Below are positions 35,594 through 44,356 of a DNA stretch of 64,000 nt, piece after piece; positions within the stretch are counted from its first letter, which is position 1, and each line of letters begins with the position of its first letter. The notes below the pieces were generated by a model. The model was not told the DNA's origin. It was given only the letters and a program-made list of their open reading frames with translations, and ran no database searches. The DNA comes from Metabacillus bambusae (lineage in GTDB: Bacteria > Bacillota > Bacilli > Bacillales > Bacillaceae). Location: assembly GCF_017497975.1 (NCBI RefSeq), contig NZ_JAGDEL010000024.1:51268-115267 (forward strand), written 5' to 3'. Made by a program: the position numbers and the translations under genes.

Positions 35594-35700
35594 ATGTTTT
35601 GTTTAATATTTATTAATTTTTTTATGACCTTTTACAATGTATGATAAGGATATAAGTTTGCTTTGTAAATAATAATGTTCAAAAATTGGGAGGGTTTTTC

Positions 35701-36069
35701 ATGAGTATAACGATCATTGGACTAGACCATATTCAGATTTGTGTCCCTATTGGTGAGGAGTCAACTGCACGTCACTTTTATCTTGATCTGCTCCATTTCA
35801 CTGAAATCGAAAAGCCTGAAAACTTAAAGAAAAATGGAGGTTTTTGGTGTAAAGCGGATACAATCACTGTCCATATTGGGGTAGAGAAAATAGAAAAGTC
35901 AAAAAGCAAACGTCATCCCGCCTTTATTGTAAGCGATATTCAAGCAACTAGACGATATTTAGAAGAAAACGATGTTCCCATAAAAGAAGAAATACCTATT
36001 CCTGGAGTAAGCCGTTTCTCATGCTTCGATCCTTTTTTAAATCGAATTGAATTTTTAGAATATATGTAA
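35701..36069 (+). CDS. VOC (glyoxalase-like) family protein
   Basis: 122 residues from ATG 35701 (GGGAGGG eight bases upstream). Vicinal-oxygen-chelate fold: LDHIQICVP with the first metal ligand position, VHIGVEK, RRYLEENDVPIKEEIPIPG and FSCFDPFLNRIEFLEYM with the closing Glu. Metal-dependent enzyme or resistance protein; substrate not known. Divergent from ccpC. Confidence 0.88.
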   Translation: MSITIIGLDHIQICVPIGEESTARHFYLDLLHFTEIEKPENLKKNGGFWCKADTITVHIGVEKIEKSKSKRHPAFIVSDIQATRRYLEENDVPIKEEIPIPGVSRFSCFDPFLNRIEFLEYM

Positions 36070-36113
36070 GGTGACACTTCCATCAGAAATTTAATACTTC
36101 CAATTTTACACAA

Positions 36114-36147
36114 CGAAAAAAGGCTAATTTTATTAATCAGCCTTTTC
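36114..36147 (-). terminator. Terminator at 3' end of MFS gene
   Basis: AAAAGGCTGATT / AATTAGCCTTTTTT stem; overlaps the last codons of the MFS gene. Confidence 0.8.
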
Positions 36148-37644
36148 TTTCTTCGGTAAAAACACGATTAAAATAAAACTTAATAGAGCAAATCCAAAAA
36201 CAACCCAATAAACATCATGCAATGCATACTCTAGACCCTGTTGAAGCAACTGCCTTGCTTCGTCAGTTAAACTACTTCGCTCACTATTATTAAGCAAGGT
36301 TGTTGCAGAATCCAAGTTCATTCCTTCACCAGCATCTTTACTTGATAAATAGCTAAGAAGCCTGCTGTTTAAGATTCCTCCTAGTAATGCTGCACCAATT
36401 GTACTCCCGACATTTCGCATAAACATATTTGTTGCTGTTGCCACACCTCTTTTATTCCAAGCGACTGTACTTTGTATTGATACAATAAAAGCTGTTGTAG
36501 TTAAGCCCATTCCAATCCCAATTAAAAATGAGCCTGAAGCTGCAAAAAGTGGGCTATCGCTTCCTGAGAGCATGACAAAAATAATACTTCCGCAAATTAA
36601 TGAGATTCCTCCTAAAATAGAGGTCGTTCGAAAACCTATTGTTAAGATAGATCGTCCGGATATCATCGCAGCAATAGGCCAACCAATTGACATTGTTGTT
36701 AATGTTAAGCCTGCTACAATCGGTTTTTCCTCCATAACACCTTGTACAAACGTTGGTAAAAAGGTTGAAAGGCCGATTAATATTACACCAGTTGTTAAGG
36801 ATGTAAGGTTAGCAATTAAAATCGACCGTTCACTCCAGAGTTCAAAAGGCATCATTGGTTCCTCTACCTTTCGCTCATATAAAACAAATCCGATTAAGCT
36901 AAAAAGAGCTAAACCACCTAATAAAAAGGTTGGCATTGATAGCCATTCAAAACGGACTCCCCCCTCAACGAGAATAAACATAAACAACGTTACCGATATT
37001 GTAAGAAGGATTGCTCCGATATAATCAATCTGCGGCTTTCTTTTTTCAATTTCCTCATGAAGAAACAGATATAAACCAATAATTGCAAGAATTCCTAACG
37101 GGATGTTGATCCAAAAAACAAATCTCCAGCTAACAAACTCAACAAGCAGTCCTCCAATCGCTGGACCCATAATGGCTGAAATCCCCCAAACACTTGATAA
37201 ATATCCTTGAATTTTTGCTCGCTCTTCCTTTGTATAAATATCACCAACTATTGTCGATGCGATTGGCATAACTGCACCTGCACCAAATCCTTGGACAAAC
37301 CTCGCGACAATGAGCCACTCCATAGTTGAAGCAAGACCACATAAGATCGACCCTATTAAAAAAATGATAATTCCAATTGTCAATACAGGCTTTCTGCCAA
37401 ATAAATCGGATAATTTACCATAAATCAGTACTGTTACTGCATTCATCAGCAGATAAGAAGAAAATACCCAGCTATATAATGAAAAATCTCCTAACTCAGC
37501 TACTACAGCAGGCATAGCTGTTGCAACAATAGTAGCTTCAATTGCTGCCATAAACATCGCAAGCATGACTGTAGCTAGCACATATGGTCTTTTGGTTTTA
37601 CTTGACCTCACCTTTGAATCTTTATGTACCATTGCCTGTCCCAT
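36133..37644 (-). CDS. MFS drug transporter, DHA2 (EmrB/QacA) family
   Basis: 503 residues with fourteen membrane spans. Starts after a basic tail (HKDSKVRSSKTKRPYVLATV); MFS motif A is GKLSDLFGRKPVLTIG and motif C is GISAIMGPAIGGLLVEF. Proton-driven efflux of toxic compounds. Start ATG with AAGGCGGTG eight bases upstream. It is inserted between ccpC and darB relative to B. subtilis. Confidence 0.92.
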   Translation of the reverse strand: MGQAMVHKDSKVRSSKTKRPYVLATVMLAMFMAAIEATIVATAMPAVVAELGDFSLYSWVFSSYLLMNAVTVLIYGKLSDLFGRKPVLTIGIIIFLIGSILCGLASTMEWLIVARFVQGFGAGAVMPIASTIVGDIYTKEERAKIQGYLSSVWGISAIMGPAIGGLLVEFVSWRFVFWINIPLGILAIIGLYLFLHEEIEKRKPQIDYIGAILLTISVTLFMFILVEGGVRFEWLSMPTFLLGGLALFSLIGFVLYERKVEEPMMPFELWSERSILIANLTSLTTGVILIGLSTFLPTFVQGVMEEKPIVAGLTLTTMSIGWPIAAMISGRSILTIGFRTTSILGGISLICGSIIFVMLSGSDSPLFAASGSFLIGIGMGLTTTAFIVSIQSTVAWNKRGVATATNMFMRNVGSTIGAALLGGILNSRLLSYLSSKDAGEGMNLDSATTLLNNSERSSLTDEARQLLQQGLEYALHDVYWVVFGFALLSFILIVFLPKKEKAD

Positions 37645-37806
37645 TGCAAATACACCGCCTTAAAAAAACCTTGAATTTTATAATCTTTTAATAGTACTAG
37701 TATAAAAATGTAATGTAATTTAGAGATAATATGCATATACTCGAAAAGAAAACGATGCAATGAAGAATGCTTTCCATTTACATCGTTTCTAAAAAAATAC
37801 TCGTTA

Positions 37807-38253
37807 TTAACTTTTGTTTAAGTTATTCTTATGATTTTTTAATTGTTTTAATATTGCTCTTCTTGTAAATATACCTTCAAAGAGATTTTCTTCATTTTGA
37901 ACACATACGAAGGAATGGTTCACAACAAGATCAAGTCCCTTTTCTAAGGTGTCATCTAAGTAGAGTCTAGGGATGTCAGTATTCATAACCTCTTCAACCT
38001 TCATATTTTCCAACTTTTCGAATTCAATCCGTTCTAGTCCAAAAATGTTATCCATAATTAAATTCATACCGATTAAGCCATGTAGCTTAAAGGTTGGGTC
38101 TAATACTGGAATGGCTGTATAGCCTGTTTTTGTTAGGACAAGTAGAGCATGCTCTAAATTATTGCCAAGTTGAACATGAGCAACTTTATCCCCTGGAATC
38201 ATTAAATCTTTAACCTTTAAGTCCATAAAATCATTAGTTTCTATACGTATCAT
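37807..38253 (-). CDS. darB: Cyclic-di-AMP-binding CBS protein DarB/CbpB
   Basis: 148 residues made of two CBS motifs (VKDLMIPGDKVAHVQL and VEEVMNTDIPRLYLDD). In B. subtilis DarB (YkuL) binds c-di-AMP and, when free, stimulates Rel and pyruvate carboxylase. Place next to abbA and ykuK supports the identity. ATG with GAGGAAG nine bases upstream. Confidence 0.92.
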   Translation of the reverse strand: MIRIETNDFMDLKVKDLMIPGDKVAHVQLGNNLEHALLVLTKTGYTAIPVLDPTFKLHGLIGMNLIMDNIFGLERIEFEKLENMKVEEVMNTDIPRLYLDDTLEKGLDLVVNHSFVCVQNEENLFEGIFTRRAILKQLKNHKNNLNKS

Positions 38254-38382
38254 CGCTTTGTTCTTCCTCTCTAAAAAACTTTGTCTAAGCCCGCTTACTG
38301 TTTAAAGAGGTCTTGAAATATCCTATTCTATCATAACATAATGATTGCATGTATTTCCCTTAAAAAGCAACTTATTCTATAC

Positions 38383-38418
38383 AAAAGTGACGGTTTCAAA
38401 CGTGCAACTGTCACTTTT
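38383..38418 (+). terminator. Hairpin with T-rich tail between abbA and darB
   Basis: AAAAGTGACGGTT and AACTGTCACTTTT arms; TTTTATTTT on the plus strand, weaker T-run on the minus. Purpose unclear since both flanking genes are minus. No gene seen in 38254-38604. Confidence 0.5.
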
Positions 38419-38521
38419 ATTTTGGATAAAGATTTAATTAGAAAGACTTGACTTGTCCGAATGAACTTCATTGCGTAAGTTTTTTCTTATGTATCAGGAT
38501 GAAAATTACAATCTGAATGTA

Positions 38522-38556
38522 TAAAAAAAGGATACCCTTTATGAGTATCTTGTTAA
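38522..38556 (-). terminator. Terminator after abbA
   Basis: GATAC/GTATC stem with CTTTTTTT tail on the minus strand. Confidence 0.65.
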
Positions 38557-38604
38557 ACTTTTTCAGAAGAAATTTTTTGTTTTTCTCACTCTTTATGTAG
38601 TCTT

Positions 38605-38793
38605 TTATTTTATTCTCAGCAGTTCATAAAGGGAGACCAAGCGATTGTATGTTACATCATCTGTGCTCTTATCCCCTGCTTCAATATCATTTAATTCACT
38701 ACTTACAATTTCAATTGCATATTGTTGACGAATTAAAATTTCTACTAATAATTTTTGATCATCAGATGTTAGTTTTTTCAATGTTGTTTCCAT
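38605..38793 (-). CDS. abbA: AbbA antirepressor of AbrB
   Basis: 62 residues. LTSDDQKLLVEILIRQQYAI, VSSELNDIEAGDKSTDDVTY and NRLVSLYELLRIK align with B. subtilis AbbA, which binds AbrB and relieves repression at sporulation onset (Spo0A-controlled). GGGGG lies five bases before the ATG. Located between ykuK and darB as expected. Confidence 0.88.
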   Translation of the reverse strand: METTLKKLTSDDQKLLVEILIRQQYAIEIVSSELNDIEAGDKSTDDVTYNRLVSLYELLRIK

Positions 38794-38867
38794 AATAACC
38801 CCCTACTTACAAATTCAAATAAAGATAAAACTTTTTATTTTCTTCACCAATTTTCAATAGTAAAAAT

Positions 38868-39386
38868 CTACTTGGTATACCGATTAGCATAGCTGAATGC
38901 AGTATATGACTCAGGTTTTATTTTTGCTTCAACCCCCATCGCTTCAATTCTCCCAGTCATTTCTTGAATTAATTCTTTTGTTATGCCCTTACGTCCAATA
39001 TCAAGATGGATTTCAAATAGTAAATCGGCACCTTCATCAGCAAATGGGATTAATATGTCTGTTAAATCAACTAAATATTTCGTAGTAAAAGAATAAGCCA
39101 CCTCTTGACTTAGTGCAGTTTCCATAGAGATTTTTTCTCGGACACTAACTATTGGGCGTTTTACACTATAAGTCTTTAAGCAGCCCCATGCACCTTTTCC
39201 GACGCGATGAAGATGTATGGCTGTAATAAATTTTGTCTCATTTTGATGAACGTGTGAATCCGAACCAATTGACAGTACATACTCCGAACGTGGATCTTTA
39301 AGCATAAATCCTTTTATACGCTCAATTACTGTTTGGAAAGACATTTGTTTTTCTGAGACATTATAAAAGGTGAAAGATTCGTTCAT
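38868..39386 (-). CDS. ykuK: RNase H-like protein YkuK
   Basis: 172 residues, the same as B. subtilis YkuK. Core segments YVLSIGSDSHVHQNETKFIT and YLVDLTDILIPFADEGADLL match the DUF458 family, predicted RNase H-like. ATG 39386 is chosen for GAGGAG seven bases upstream. Function unknown. Confidence 0.93.
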   Translation of the reverse strand: MNESFTFYNVSEKQMSFQTVIERIKGFMLKDPRSEYVLSIGSDSHVHQNETKFITAIHLHRVGKGAWGCLKTYSVKRPIVSVREKISMETALSQEVAYSFTTKYLVDLTDILIPFADEGADLLFEIHLDIGRKGITKELIQEMTGRIEAMGVEAKIKPESYTAFSYANRYTK

Positions 39387-39502
39387 GTCACATCTCCTCG
39401 TCAATAGTCTCTTTCGATTCCTAATCAGCTATCAAAAATCTTTCTAAAGCCTCCTTTTAAAATATATGTCTTATACAAACTGAAATATGAACATTAATGC
39501 AT

Positions 39503-39536
39503 AAAAAAATAGTCATGCCTTGTAGGCATGACTATT
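39503..39536 (-). terminator. Terminator embedding the stop of the zinc-ribbon gene
   Basis: AATAGTCATGCC / GGCATGACTATT with T7 on the minus strand; the stop codon lies in the stem. Confidence 0.85.
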
Positions 39537-39684
39537 CTCCCTTATTCGTCTCAATGTTTCGTATCGTTTCATGGCAGCGAGCGCACGTAAAGATAACATT
39601 TTGATTAGATTGTGCTGTTAATGTTCTGGTCATTGGCTGCTGATCTTGACAAACCGGACAAATAACTGTTGGCTCTTTTCTCAT
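39532..39684 (-). CDS. Small zinc-ribbon-like protein
   Basis: 50 residues, MRKEPTVICPVCQDQQPMTR then FTCARCHETIRN. Two CxxC pairs (Cys9/12 and Cys34/37) suggest a zinc ribbon. GGAGG lies four bases before the ATG and a strong terminator overlaps the stop, so it looks like a real gene. No known function. Confidence 0.68.
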   Translation of the reverse strand: MRKEPTVICPVCQDQQPMTRTLTAQSNQNVIFTCARCHETIRNIETNKGE

Positions 39685-39698
39685 ATTGCCTCCTATCA

Positions 39699-39972
39699 CA
39701 CATTAACTGGCAGTAATTCCTTACTAGCCATTAGTTTGGATCATAATTGTTTTTTCTATTATGAAACTACCAGTAAATGTCCGATAAGTTCAACTAACCA
39801 TCAGTTAAAACCAACTGATGGAAGTTTCACTTTCCCCACATTAACTGGCAGTAATTCCTTACTTAGCCATAGTTCGGATCATAATTATTTTTTCTATTAT
39901 GAAAACTGCCTGTAAATGTCCGATAAGTTCAACTAACCATCAGTTAAAACCAACTGATGGAAGTTTCACTTA
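39699..39972. repeat. Two tandem copies of a 138-bp hairpin-rich unit
   Basis: Unit 1 (39699-39836) and unit 2 (39837-39972) are nearly identical, beginning CACATTAACTGGCAGTAATT and ending ACTGATGGAAGTTTCACTT. Each holds CCATCAGTT/AACTGATGG (9-bp stem) and TCATAAT/ATTATGA stems. Unit 2 reaches into the ykuJ stop codon. Confidence 0.9.
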
Positions 39973-40206
39973 TTGAAGTAGATCAAAGATTTCCATTGCG
40001 ATCATATCAATGTTATCAAATTGATATGATTGAGGTTTATCTCCTTTTTGATAAACCTCTAATTCGAACGTGTTGCTCTTATCGAAGTATTTCACACTGC
40101 AACGCTTTTCTCCTTCAACCTCGAAAAAACGTTGTAAAGGTTCACCAGAACCCGCATTTTCTTGTAAATTTTGTAGTCTTGTAATAATACCTAATAGCTG
40201 TGACAC
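39970..40206 (-). CDS. ykuJ: DUF1797 protein YkuJ
   Basis: 78 residues (79 in B. subtilis). GTG start with GGAAGGGGG upstream. MSQLLGIITRLQNLQENAGS, VEGEKRCSVKYF and FDNIDMIAMEIFDLLQ are the family pattern. Small cytosolic protein of unknown function; structure of the B. subtilis protein is known. Confidence 0.92.
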   Translation of the reverse strand: MSQLLGIITRLQNLQENAGSGEPLQRFFEVEGEKRCSVKYFDKSNTFELEVYQKGDKPQSYQFDNIDMIAMEIFDLLQ

Positions 40207-40455
40207 TAGATATCCCCCTTCCGGAAGAGTTAACGTATAACTGATTCCTAATATTTAATATTGTCTTACTCTACCATACATTCTATCCACTAAACAACGA
40301 TTCAATAATCTGTATCTTTACTTTGTGCCTTATCAATTTTACACTATGTATGATGGGATTACCAAAGGAATCCTAAACTCACCCTTGTTTGACTGTCAAA
40401 AAAGGAACCTCCTATGTCAAAACATAAAAGAATACACTAACAAAGGGAGTTAACC

Positions 40456-40750
40456 TTGGCATACATAACATCAGATGATGAAAGAATTCCAATTATTGGT
40501 TGCTTCGTATTAGAAATGCAAGGTTGAACAAGTAGCTATGTTCTTTTTAGAAGAACTGATTGTCCTCTTTGAATCAACAGCAAATCCCTCTATATCAGAT
40601 ATAATAGAAGGTTTATCAACGCTCAACATTCCCTTAGAGAAAATAGCCTTTATTATTGTAACACATATTCAATTAGATCATGCCGGTTGAGAAGGATTAC
40701 TTTTAGAAAAATGTTAAAATGCTAAATTAACATGTTTTAATGAGCTAAGT
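40456..40750 (+). pseudogene. Decayed MBL-fold metallo-hydrolase
   Basis: One frame reads IPIIGCFVLEMQG, stop, then after a frame change IVLFESTANPSISDIIEGLS, NIPLEKIAFIIVTHIQLDHAG, stop, EGLLLEKC, stop, NAKLTC. This follows the usual order of MBL-fold enzymes (THIHLDHAGG normally), with Gln for the second metal His and stops replacing Gly, Pro and others. Start TTG 40456 follows AAGGGAG. Clear remnant; the following bases to 40900 may be its decayed 3' part. Confidence 0.75.
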
Positions 40751-40925
40751 AAGCAAACTATTTCAAAGAATATACATATTTATGATATGTTACCTTTTGA
40801 CTTATCAATTTGTGCTATGGGACTAGCCAATTATTTTCATAAAGGAAGGAAAACAAGCATAATTGTGCTCCTTAGCGTTTGAAGATTGCATTTACTAATA
40901 AATAGGTGATGGGAGAGAGTTCATA

Positions 40926-41168
40926 ATGAAAAAAGAAGTCACAGTCTATTCACAACCAAGTTGTCCACCCTGCCAAGTTGTGAAACAATTTTTAGATTAT
41001 CATAAAGTATCATATATTGAGAAAGACATAAGTGTAGATACAGATGCTCGAGATAAATTAGTTAATGAGCTTCTATCAACCTCAACCCCTACCATTACTG
41101 TCGATGATCAAGTTGTGGCTGGTTTTGATTTAAAAAAGCTTGAAGAGCTCTTAGACCTTCAAGAATAA
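40926..41168 (+). CDS. Glutaredoxin-family protein
   Basis: 80 residues with active site QPSCPPCQVVKQFL (Cys14, Cys17) and the TPTITVDDQVVAGFD binding loop. NrdH/glutaredoxin-like thiol carrier, cytosolic. ATG with GGGAGAGAG upstream. It ends at a strong bidirectional terminator shared with the opposing small RNA. Confidence 0.9.
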   Translation: MKKEVTVYSQPSCPPCQVVKQFLDYHKVSYIEKDISVDTDARDKLVNELLSTSTPTITVDDQVVAGFDLKKLEELLDLQE

Positions 41169-41182
41169 GGAAAAATACGCAG

Positions 41183-41213
41183 AAAAAAAGCTTGGTGACC
41201 AGCCAAGCTTTTT
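41183..41213. terminator. Bidirectional terminator, glutaredoxin gene and candidate FsrA
   Basis: AAAAAGCTTGG / CCAAGCTTTTT arms with a seven-base loop and U-runs on both sides. Confidence 0.9.
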
Positions 41214-41298
41214 CTGTTCTATTAAAAGGGGTTTGGGGAAAATCGAGAGTTTCATGACTAATCAAATTCCTTGTGAAAAAGAACTTTATTGATTATCT
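41184..41298 (-). ncRNA. fsrA: Candidate Fur-regulated small RNA, FsrA-like
   Basis: On the minus strand a TATAAA -10 (41305-41310) overlaps with a Fur box just upstream; the predicted RNA then contains the C-rich unpaired stretch TTTTCCCCAAACCCCTTTTT and ends with the AAAAAGCTTGG hairpin and T7. FsrA in B. subtilis is a Fur-repressed sRNA of about 84 nt with C-rich seeds and, as I recall it, is encoded between ykuI and ykuJ; this one sits between the same genes. No open reading frame here. The 5' end is estimated. Confidence 0.72.
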
Positions 41299-41312
41299 TT
41301 CTCATTTATAAT

Positions 41313-41331
41313 GAGAATGATTATCAGTTTC
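41313..41331 (-). promoter_or_regulatory. Fur box
   Basis: GAGAATGATTATCAGTTTC matches GATAATGATTATCATTATC at 16 of 19 positions. It overlaps the promoter of the candidate sRNA and no protein gene starts nearby. Confidence 0.8.
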
Positions 41332-41432
41332 ATTGTCAACTACTTTCAGCATATATTTTTAATTTTTTTTTGGACGTTATTCAATTAATAGTAAAGTAGT
41401 TAAAAAGCGCTAGAAAATCCACCTTTACTCCA

Positions 41433-42179
41433 TCATTTCATAGAATATTCATTAAGAAAATTTCTTGTTTGCATATAATTCCAGCTTAAAAAATATATGT
41501 TATATAAATCTTTAAAAGACTGATTAAAAAATGTTGCTGTATCATCAATATCTAATGGATTGGGTATATTTAATTGATTGCTTGTATCCTTATTTGGTAA
41601 TTGATATTCTGTCCCAGTAGTTTGTAAGACAACATCATTTTCTACTTTGTCCACTGTTGAAGTTATTTGATCTTCTATCATTACAGGTTCATTTGTTTCA
41701 TTTTCAATCGAATATATCTTCCAACCTTCATTTGTTTTATGCATTTTCACCACTTCATAATGTTCATCATATTCAACTGGTCCATCTTTAGAAGCAGGGA
41801 AAAATTCATAAATGATACGCTCGTCTCCTTGTTCTATTACCTTCGTTTTTACATCATACGTAAAAAAAGGAATTGTATAGATCGGGAAGTCTGTTCCATA
41901 CACGATAAATTGACCTTCTAACGGATGAACATTTTCATTTATATAGTTTTCAATCAATTCACCCTCGAAATAGGTTGATAAAATTTGTTTGATTTCCTCT
42001 TTTGACCTAATCTTTTCTGTTAGAGAGATTTGCGCATCAAATGCATTTTGGAGGTAAGTCAGTACCTCATCTCGAGATGATCCTTCAAGTTCCTTCGCTA
42101 ATGTTTGCTGGGAAAATGGCAAAATGACAATAAAAAGGATAATACAACAGAACAATCGATTTTGTCTCAAAGAACTCAT
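41433..42179 (-). CDS. Secreted or membrane-attached DUF3993-like protein
   Basis: About 248 residues from ATG 42179 (a TTG nine bases later has better spacing to AAAGGA). Signal sequence RLFCCIILFIVILPFSQQTLA then a domain with FDAQISLTEKIRSKEEIKQI, FIVYGTDFPIYTIPFFTYD, HYEVVKMHKTNEGWKIYSI; this resembles DUF3993. The C-terminal part is Asp/Asn-rich. Function unknown, probably extracellular. Single gene between sRNA and a small membrane-protein gene. Confidence 0.7.
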   Translation of the reverse strand: MSSLRQNRLFCCIILFIVILPFSQQTLAKELEGSSRDEVLTYLQNAFDAQISLTEKIRSKEEIKQILSTYFEGELIENYINENVHPLEGQFIVYGTDFPIYTIPFFTYDVKTKVIEQGDERIIYEFFPASKDGPVEYDEHYEVVKMHKTNEGWKIYSIENETNEPVMIEDQITSTVDKVENDVVLQTTGTEYQLPNKDTSNQLNIPNPLDIDDTATFFNQSFKDLYNIYFLSWNYMQTRNFLNEYSMK

Positions 42180-42420
42180 CCTTTCTTTTATTTCCAACAT
42201 TGGACAACCATTTCTTGATCTCAACTCATTTTAACAATTATTATCAATAAAATGCTGTGCAACCGTTCGTAAAATAATCTAAAAAAGCGACAAAATTTGT
42301 AGACTCCAGGAATTTTTCATCTAGAATGAGCTATTATTTATCTACCCAATTAGACGATTTACTAACCTGTGTTGTTTCACATCTTTACTAATTAGTTGTA
42401 TAAATGCTCATTTTAAGCAA

Positions 42421-42447
42421 CAAAAAACAGCGGACATGTCCGCTGTT
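42421..42447 (-). terminator. Terminator after small membrane-protein gene
   Basis: ACAGCGGACATGTCCGCTGT is a perfect palindrome followed by T6 on the minus strand. Confidence 0.88.
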
Positions 42448-42685
42448 ACCAAGAAGTCGTATAGGCTAAATAAAAAATATAGGCTAGTGAAACTAATCCT
42501 GCGATTACATATGCCAAAAAAACTGGGTTACGCATATATGGATGATCTTGAATTTTCTCATTAATTTGGGTATCCAAATTTGATTTCCTCACACTAACAA
42601 GCCTTCCTACCCTAAATGTATAGATTAAACTTGTTGCTAAAACCAATAAAGCAACTACACCAAGAACCATCGTTAAATAGCTCAT
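42446..42685 (-). CDS. Small two-span membrane protein
   Basis: 79 residues from ATG 42685, with GGGGTG eight bases upstream; the longer frame has no ribosome site. Spans at MVLGVVALLVLATSLIYTF and PVFLAYVIAGLVSLAYIFYL flank a basic loop with VRKSNLDTQINEKIQDHPYM. Unknown function; positioned next to ykuI. Confidence 0.72.
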   Translation of the reverse strand: MSYLTMVLGVVALLVLATSLIYTFRVGRLVSVRKSNLDTQINEKIQDHPYMRNPVFLAYVIAGLVSLAYIFYLAYTTSW

Positions 42686-42754
42686 CTTCGTGTCACCCCT
42701 TCTATGTATAGGATGACTCAAAAAGTTGCAAATATGCTTTTGGTTTACTTTACC

Positions 42755-42960
42755 GATTTTCTTCTCGGAAATTATAAATTTCTTGTACTGTGGATAACTC
42801 TTTGACATCCAGCTCCAGCGCTAAAGCAGAAGTGAACTTCACACTCCTTCTAAGTCTCGATATCCATTAGATAACCCACTGTTGGGATTCGCTTTATCTT
42901 ATACAGAGTGCCCCAGTTCATACGACGCTAAACTAGTGCCCTGACCTTTAGTTCTAAGCA
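42755..42960 (-). repeat. Intergenic repeat, family C, copy 3, with DnaA box
   Basis: Minus orientation: GCGCTGGAGCTGGATGTC followed by TTATCCACA (42789-42797) and CAAGAAATTTATAATTTCC. Left part degraded. Confidence 0.72.
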
Positions 42961-44178
42961 TTAAAGTAAACCCTCTTGGTCATATAAAAACTCATAGGAT
43001 AAATCTATAAAAAGATAAAGATCCTTGTTTAATGGGTACGAGAATGTACGGATCAAATCTCCTTTTTCAATATCACTATACACATCACTTAGAAAGCCTT
43101 TTTTATCATAGCGCATTTTCATTATATTTGCTAAAAAATACGGTCGCCAGCTCCAATTATTCAAATAATATTGGGGTTGAATTTCCCAGCCATTTTTTTT
43201 ATATATATTCACCGATTGCTGGAAGCCATCCTCATCACATATGTAGATTCTAAAACAGCAATCATCTAATTGAATGGAAAGCTCCTTCAACAATTGATTA
43301 TAATCGTCATATTGCTTTCCTATTTTCGATATAAGCTGATGAATTCGTTGATGGAAGCTTTCTGTAAAGTGATATAGTCTTTCAAGCTTCTTTTTTTCAG
43401 CAGAAATATAATATTGAAATTCTTGTTTCAATCTGTCTTTACATTCATCTCGATTAGTAAAAGGTCTCTTTGGCTTATCTAAAAAATATCCTTGATAATA
43501 CCTACCACCATTTTTCCATGCATATTGAAGCTGAAAATTAACTTCTATATCCTCATATAAAAGGGTAGCACCAATTTTTCTCGCTAAAATTGAAATTGAA
43601 TAGAGTACATCATAATAAGATTGGGAAGGTGATGTTAATCTTAATGGCTGTAAATCAATTTTTAAAATATCAGGAGACAGCATACCAATTCGATCTAAGT
43701 TGCTACTTGCCTTTCCAATATTATCAATCGCAATTTTTATGCCATATGTTCTGTAATATGTTAAAAGGTGGTATAATTGCTCCGTATCACCATTAAAATT
43801 ATGCTCGGTAATTTCAAGAACTATTTGCTTAAGATTTAATCCAGAATCTTGCATTTCTAATAAAATTTGAAGAAAGCTTTCACCATGATCAATCATCAGT
43901 AAATTTGCGTCACGATTAATAAAGAGTAGAAGTTCAGGGTCCTTCAACTTTAAAAATTCGTCAATCGCAGAATGTACTATATAGTCGTCAATTTCAATTC
44001 GATATTCATCTGGAACATTTTCATCTTGAAAAAATGGTCCTAAACTTTGAATATTTCCATTATGCTCGATTCTGCCTAACACTTCATAGCCGATTACTCG
44101 TTGTTCATCCGCACTGAAAATTGCCTGGTAATATGGAATAACCTTATCTAAATTCGTCAGTACATCTAATGGATCCAT
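42961..44178 (-). CDS. ykuI: EAL-domain c-di-GMP-binding protein YkuI
   Basis: 405 residues. EAL domain (about 15-250) with YEVLGRIE at the EAL position, FINRDANLL, EITEHNF, IDNIGKASSNLDRIG, then a PAS-like C-terminal domain (about 260-400). B. subtilis YkuI binds c-di-GMP but shows no phosphodiesterase activity and has a role in exopolysaccharide-related behaviour. Here the EAL reads EVL. ATG with GGGGATT upstream. Confidence 0.93.
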   Translation of the reverse strand: MDPLDVLTNLDKVIPYYQAIFSADEQRVIGYEVLGRIEHNGNIQSLGPFFQDENVPDEYRIEIDDYIVHSAIDEFLKLKDPELLLFINRDANLLMIDHGESFLQILLEMQDSGLNLKQIVLEITEHNFNGDTEQLYHLLTYYRTYGIKIAIDNIGKASSNLDRIGMLSPDILKIDLQPLRLTSPSQSYYDVLYSISILARKIGATLLYEDIEVNFQLQYAWKNGGRYYQGYFLDKPKRPFTNRDECKDRLKQEFQYYISAEKKKLERLYHFTESFHQRIHQLISKIGKQYDDYNQLLKELSIQLDDCCFRIYICDEDGFQQSVNIYKKNGWEIQPQYYLNNWSWRPYFLANIMKMRYDKKGFLSDVYSDIEKGDLIRTFSYPLNKDLYLFIDLSYEFLYDQEGLL

Positions 44179-44315
44179 TACAATCCCCTCACCTATATCT
44201 ATATAGAGTATGTATGATTATACCATAAAACAGGCAAGTTAGTTGGATTAAACTACGTTTCCCCCCAAACGATTAACTACTTATCATCTCATAAATTCTT
44301 AGCATTTTTCTCCAT

Positions 44316-44347
44316 AAAAAAAGAAACAGGCAGCGAACCTATTTCTT
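44316..44347 (-). terminator. Terminator after fadH
   Basis: AGAAATAGG / CCTGTTTCT stem with T7 tail. Confidence 0.78.
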
Positions 44348-44356
44348 ATCTCTATA

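Noticed and set aside
39699..39972. Short CRISPR array
   Set aside because: Two long near-identical units with internal hairpins, no repeat-spacer pattern and no cas genes.
42685..42808. Longer start for the small membrane protein
   Set aside because: The extension has no ribosome site and reads into a family C repeat.
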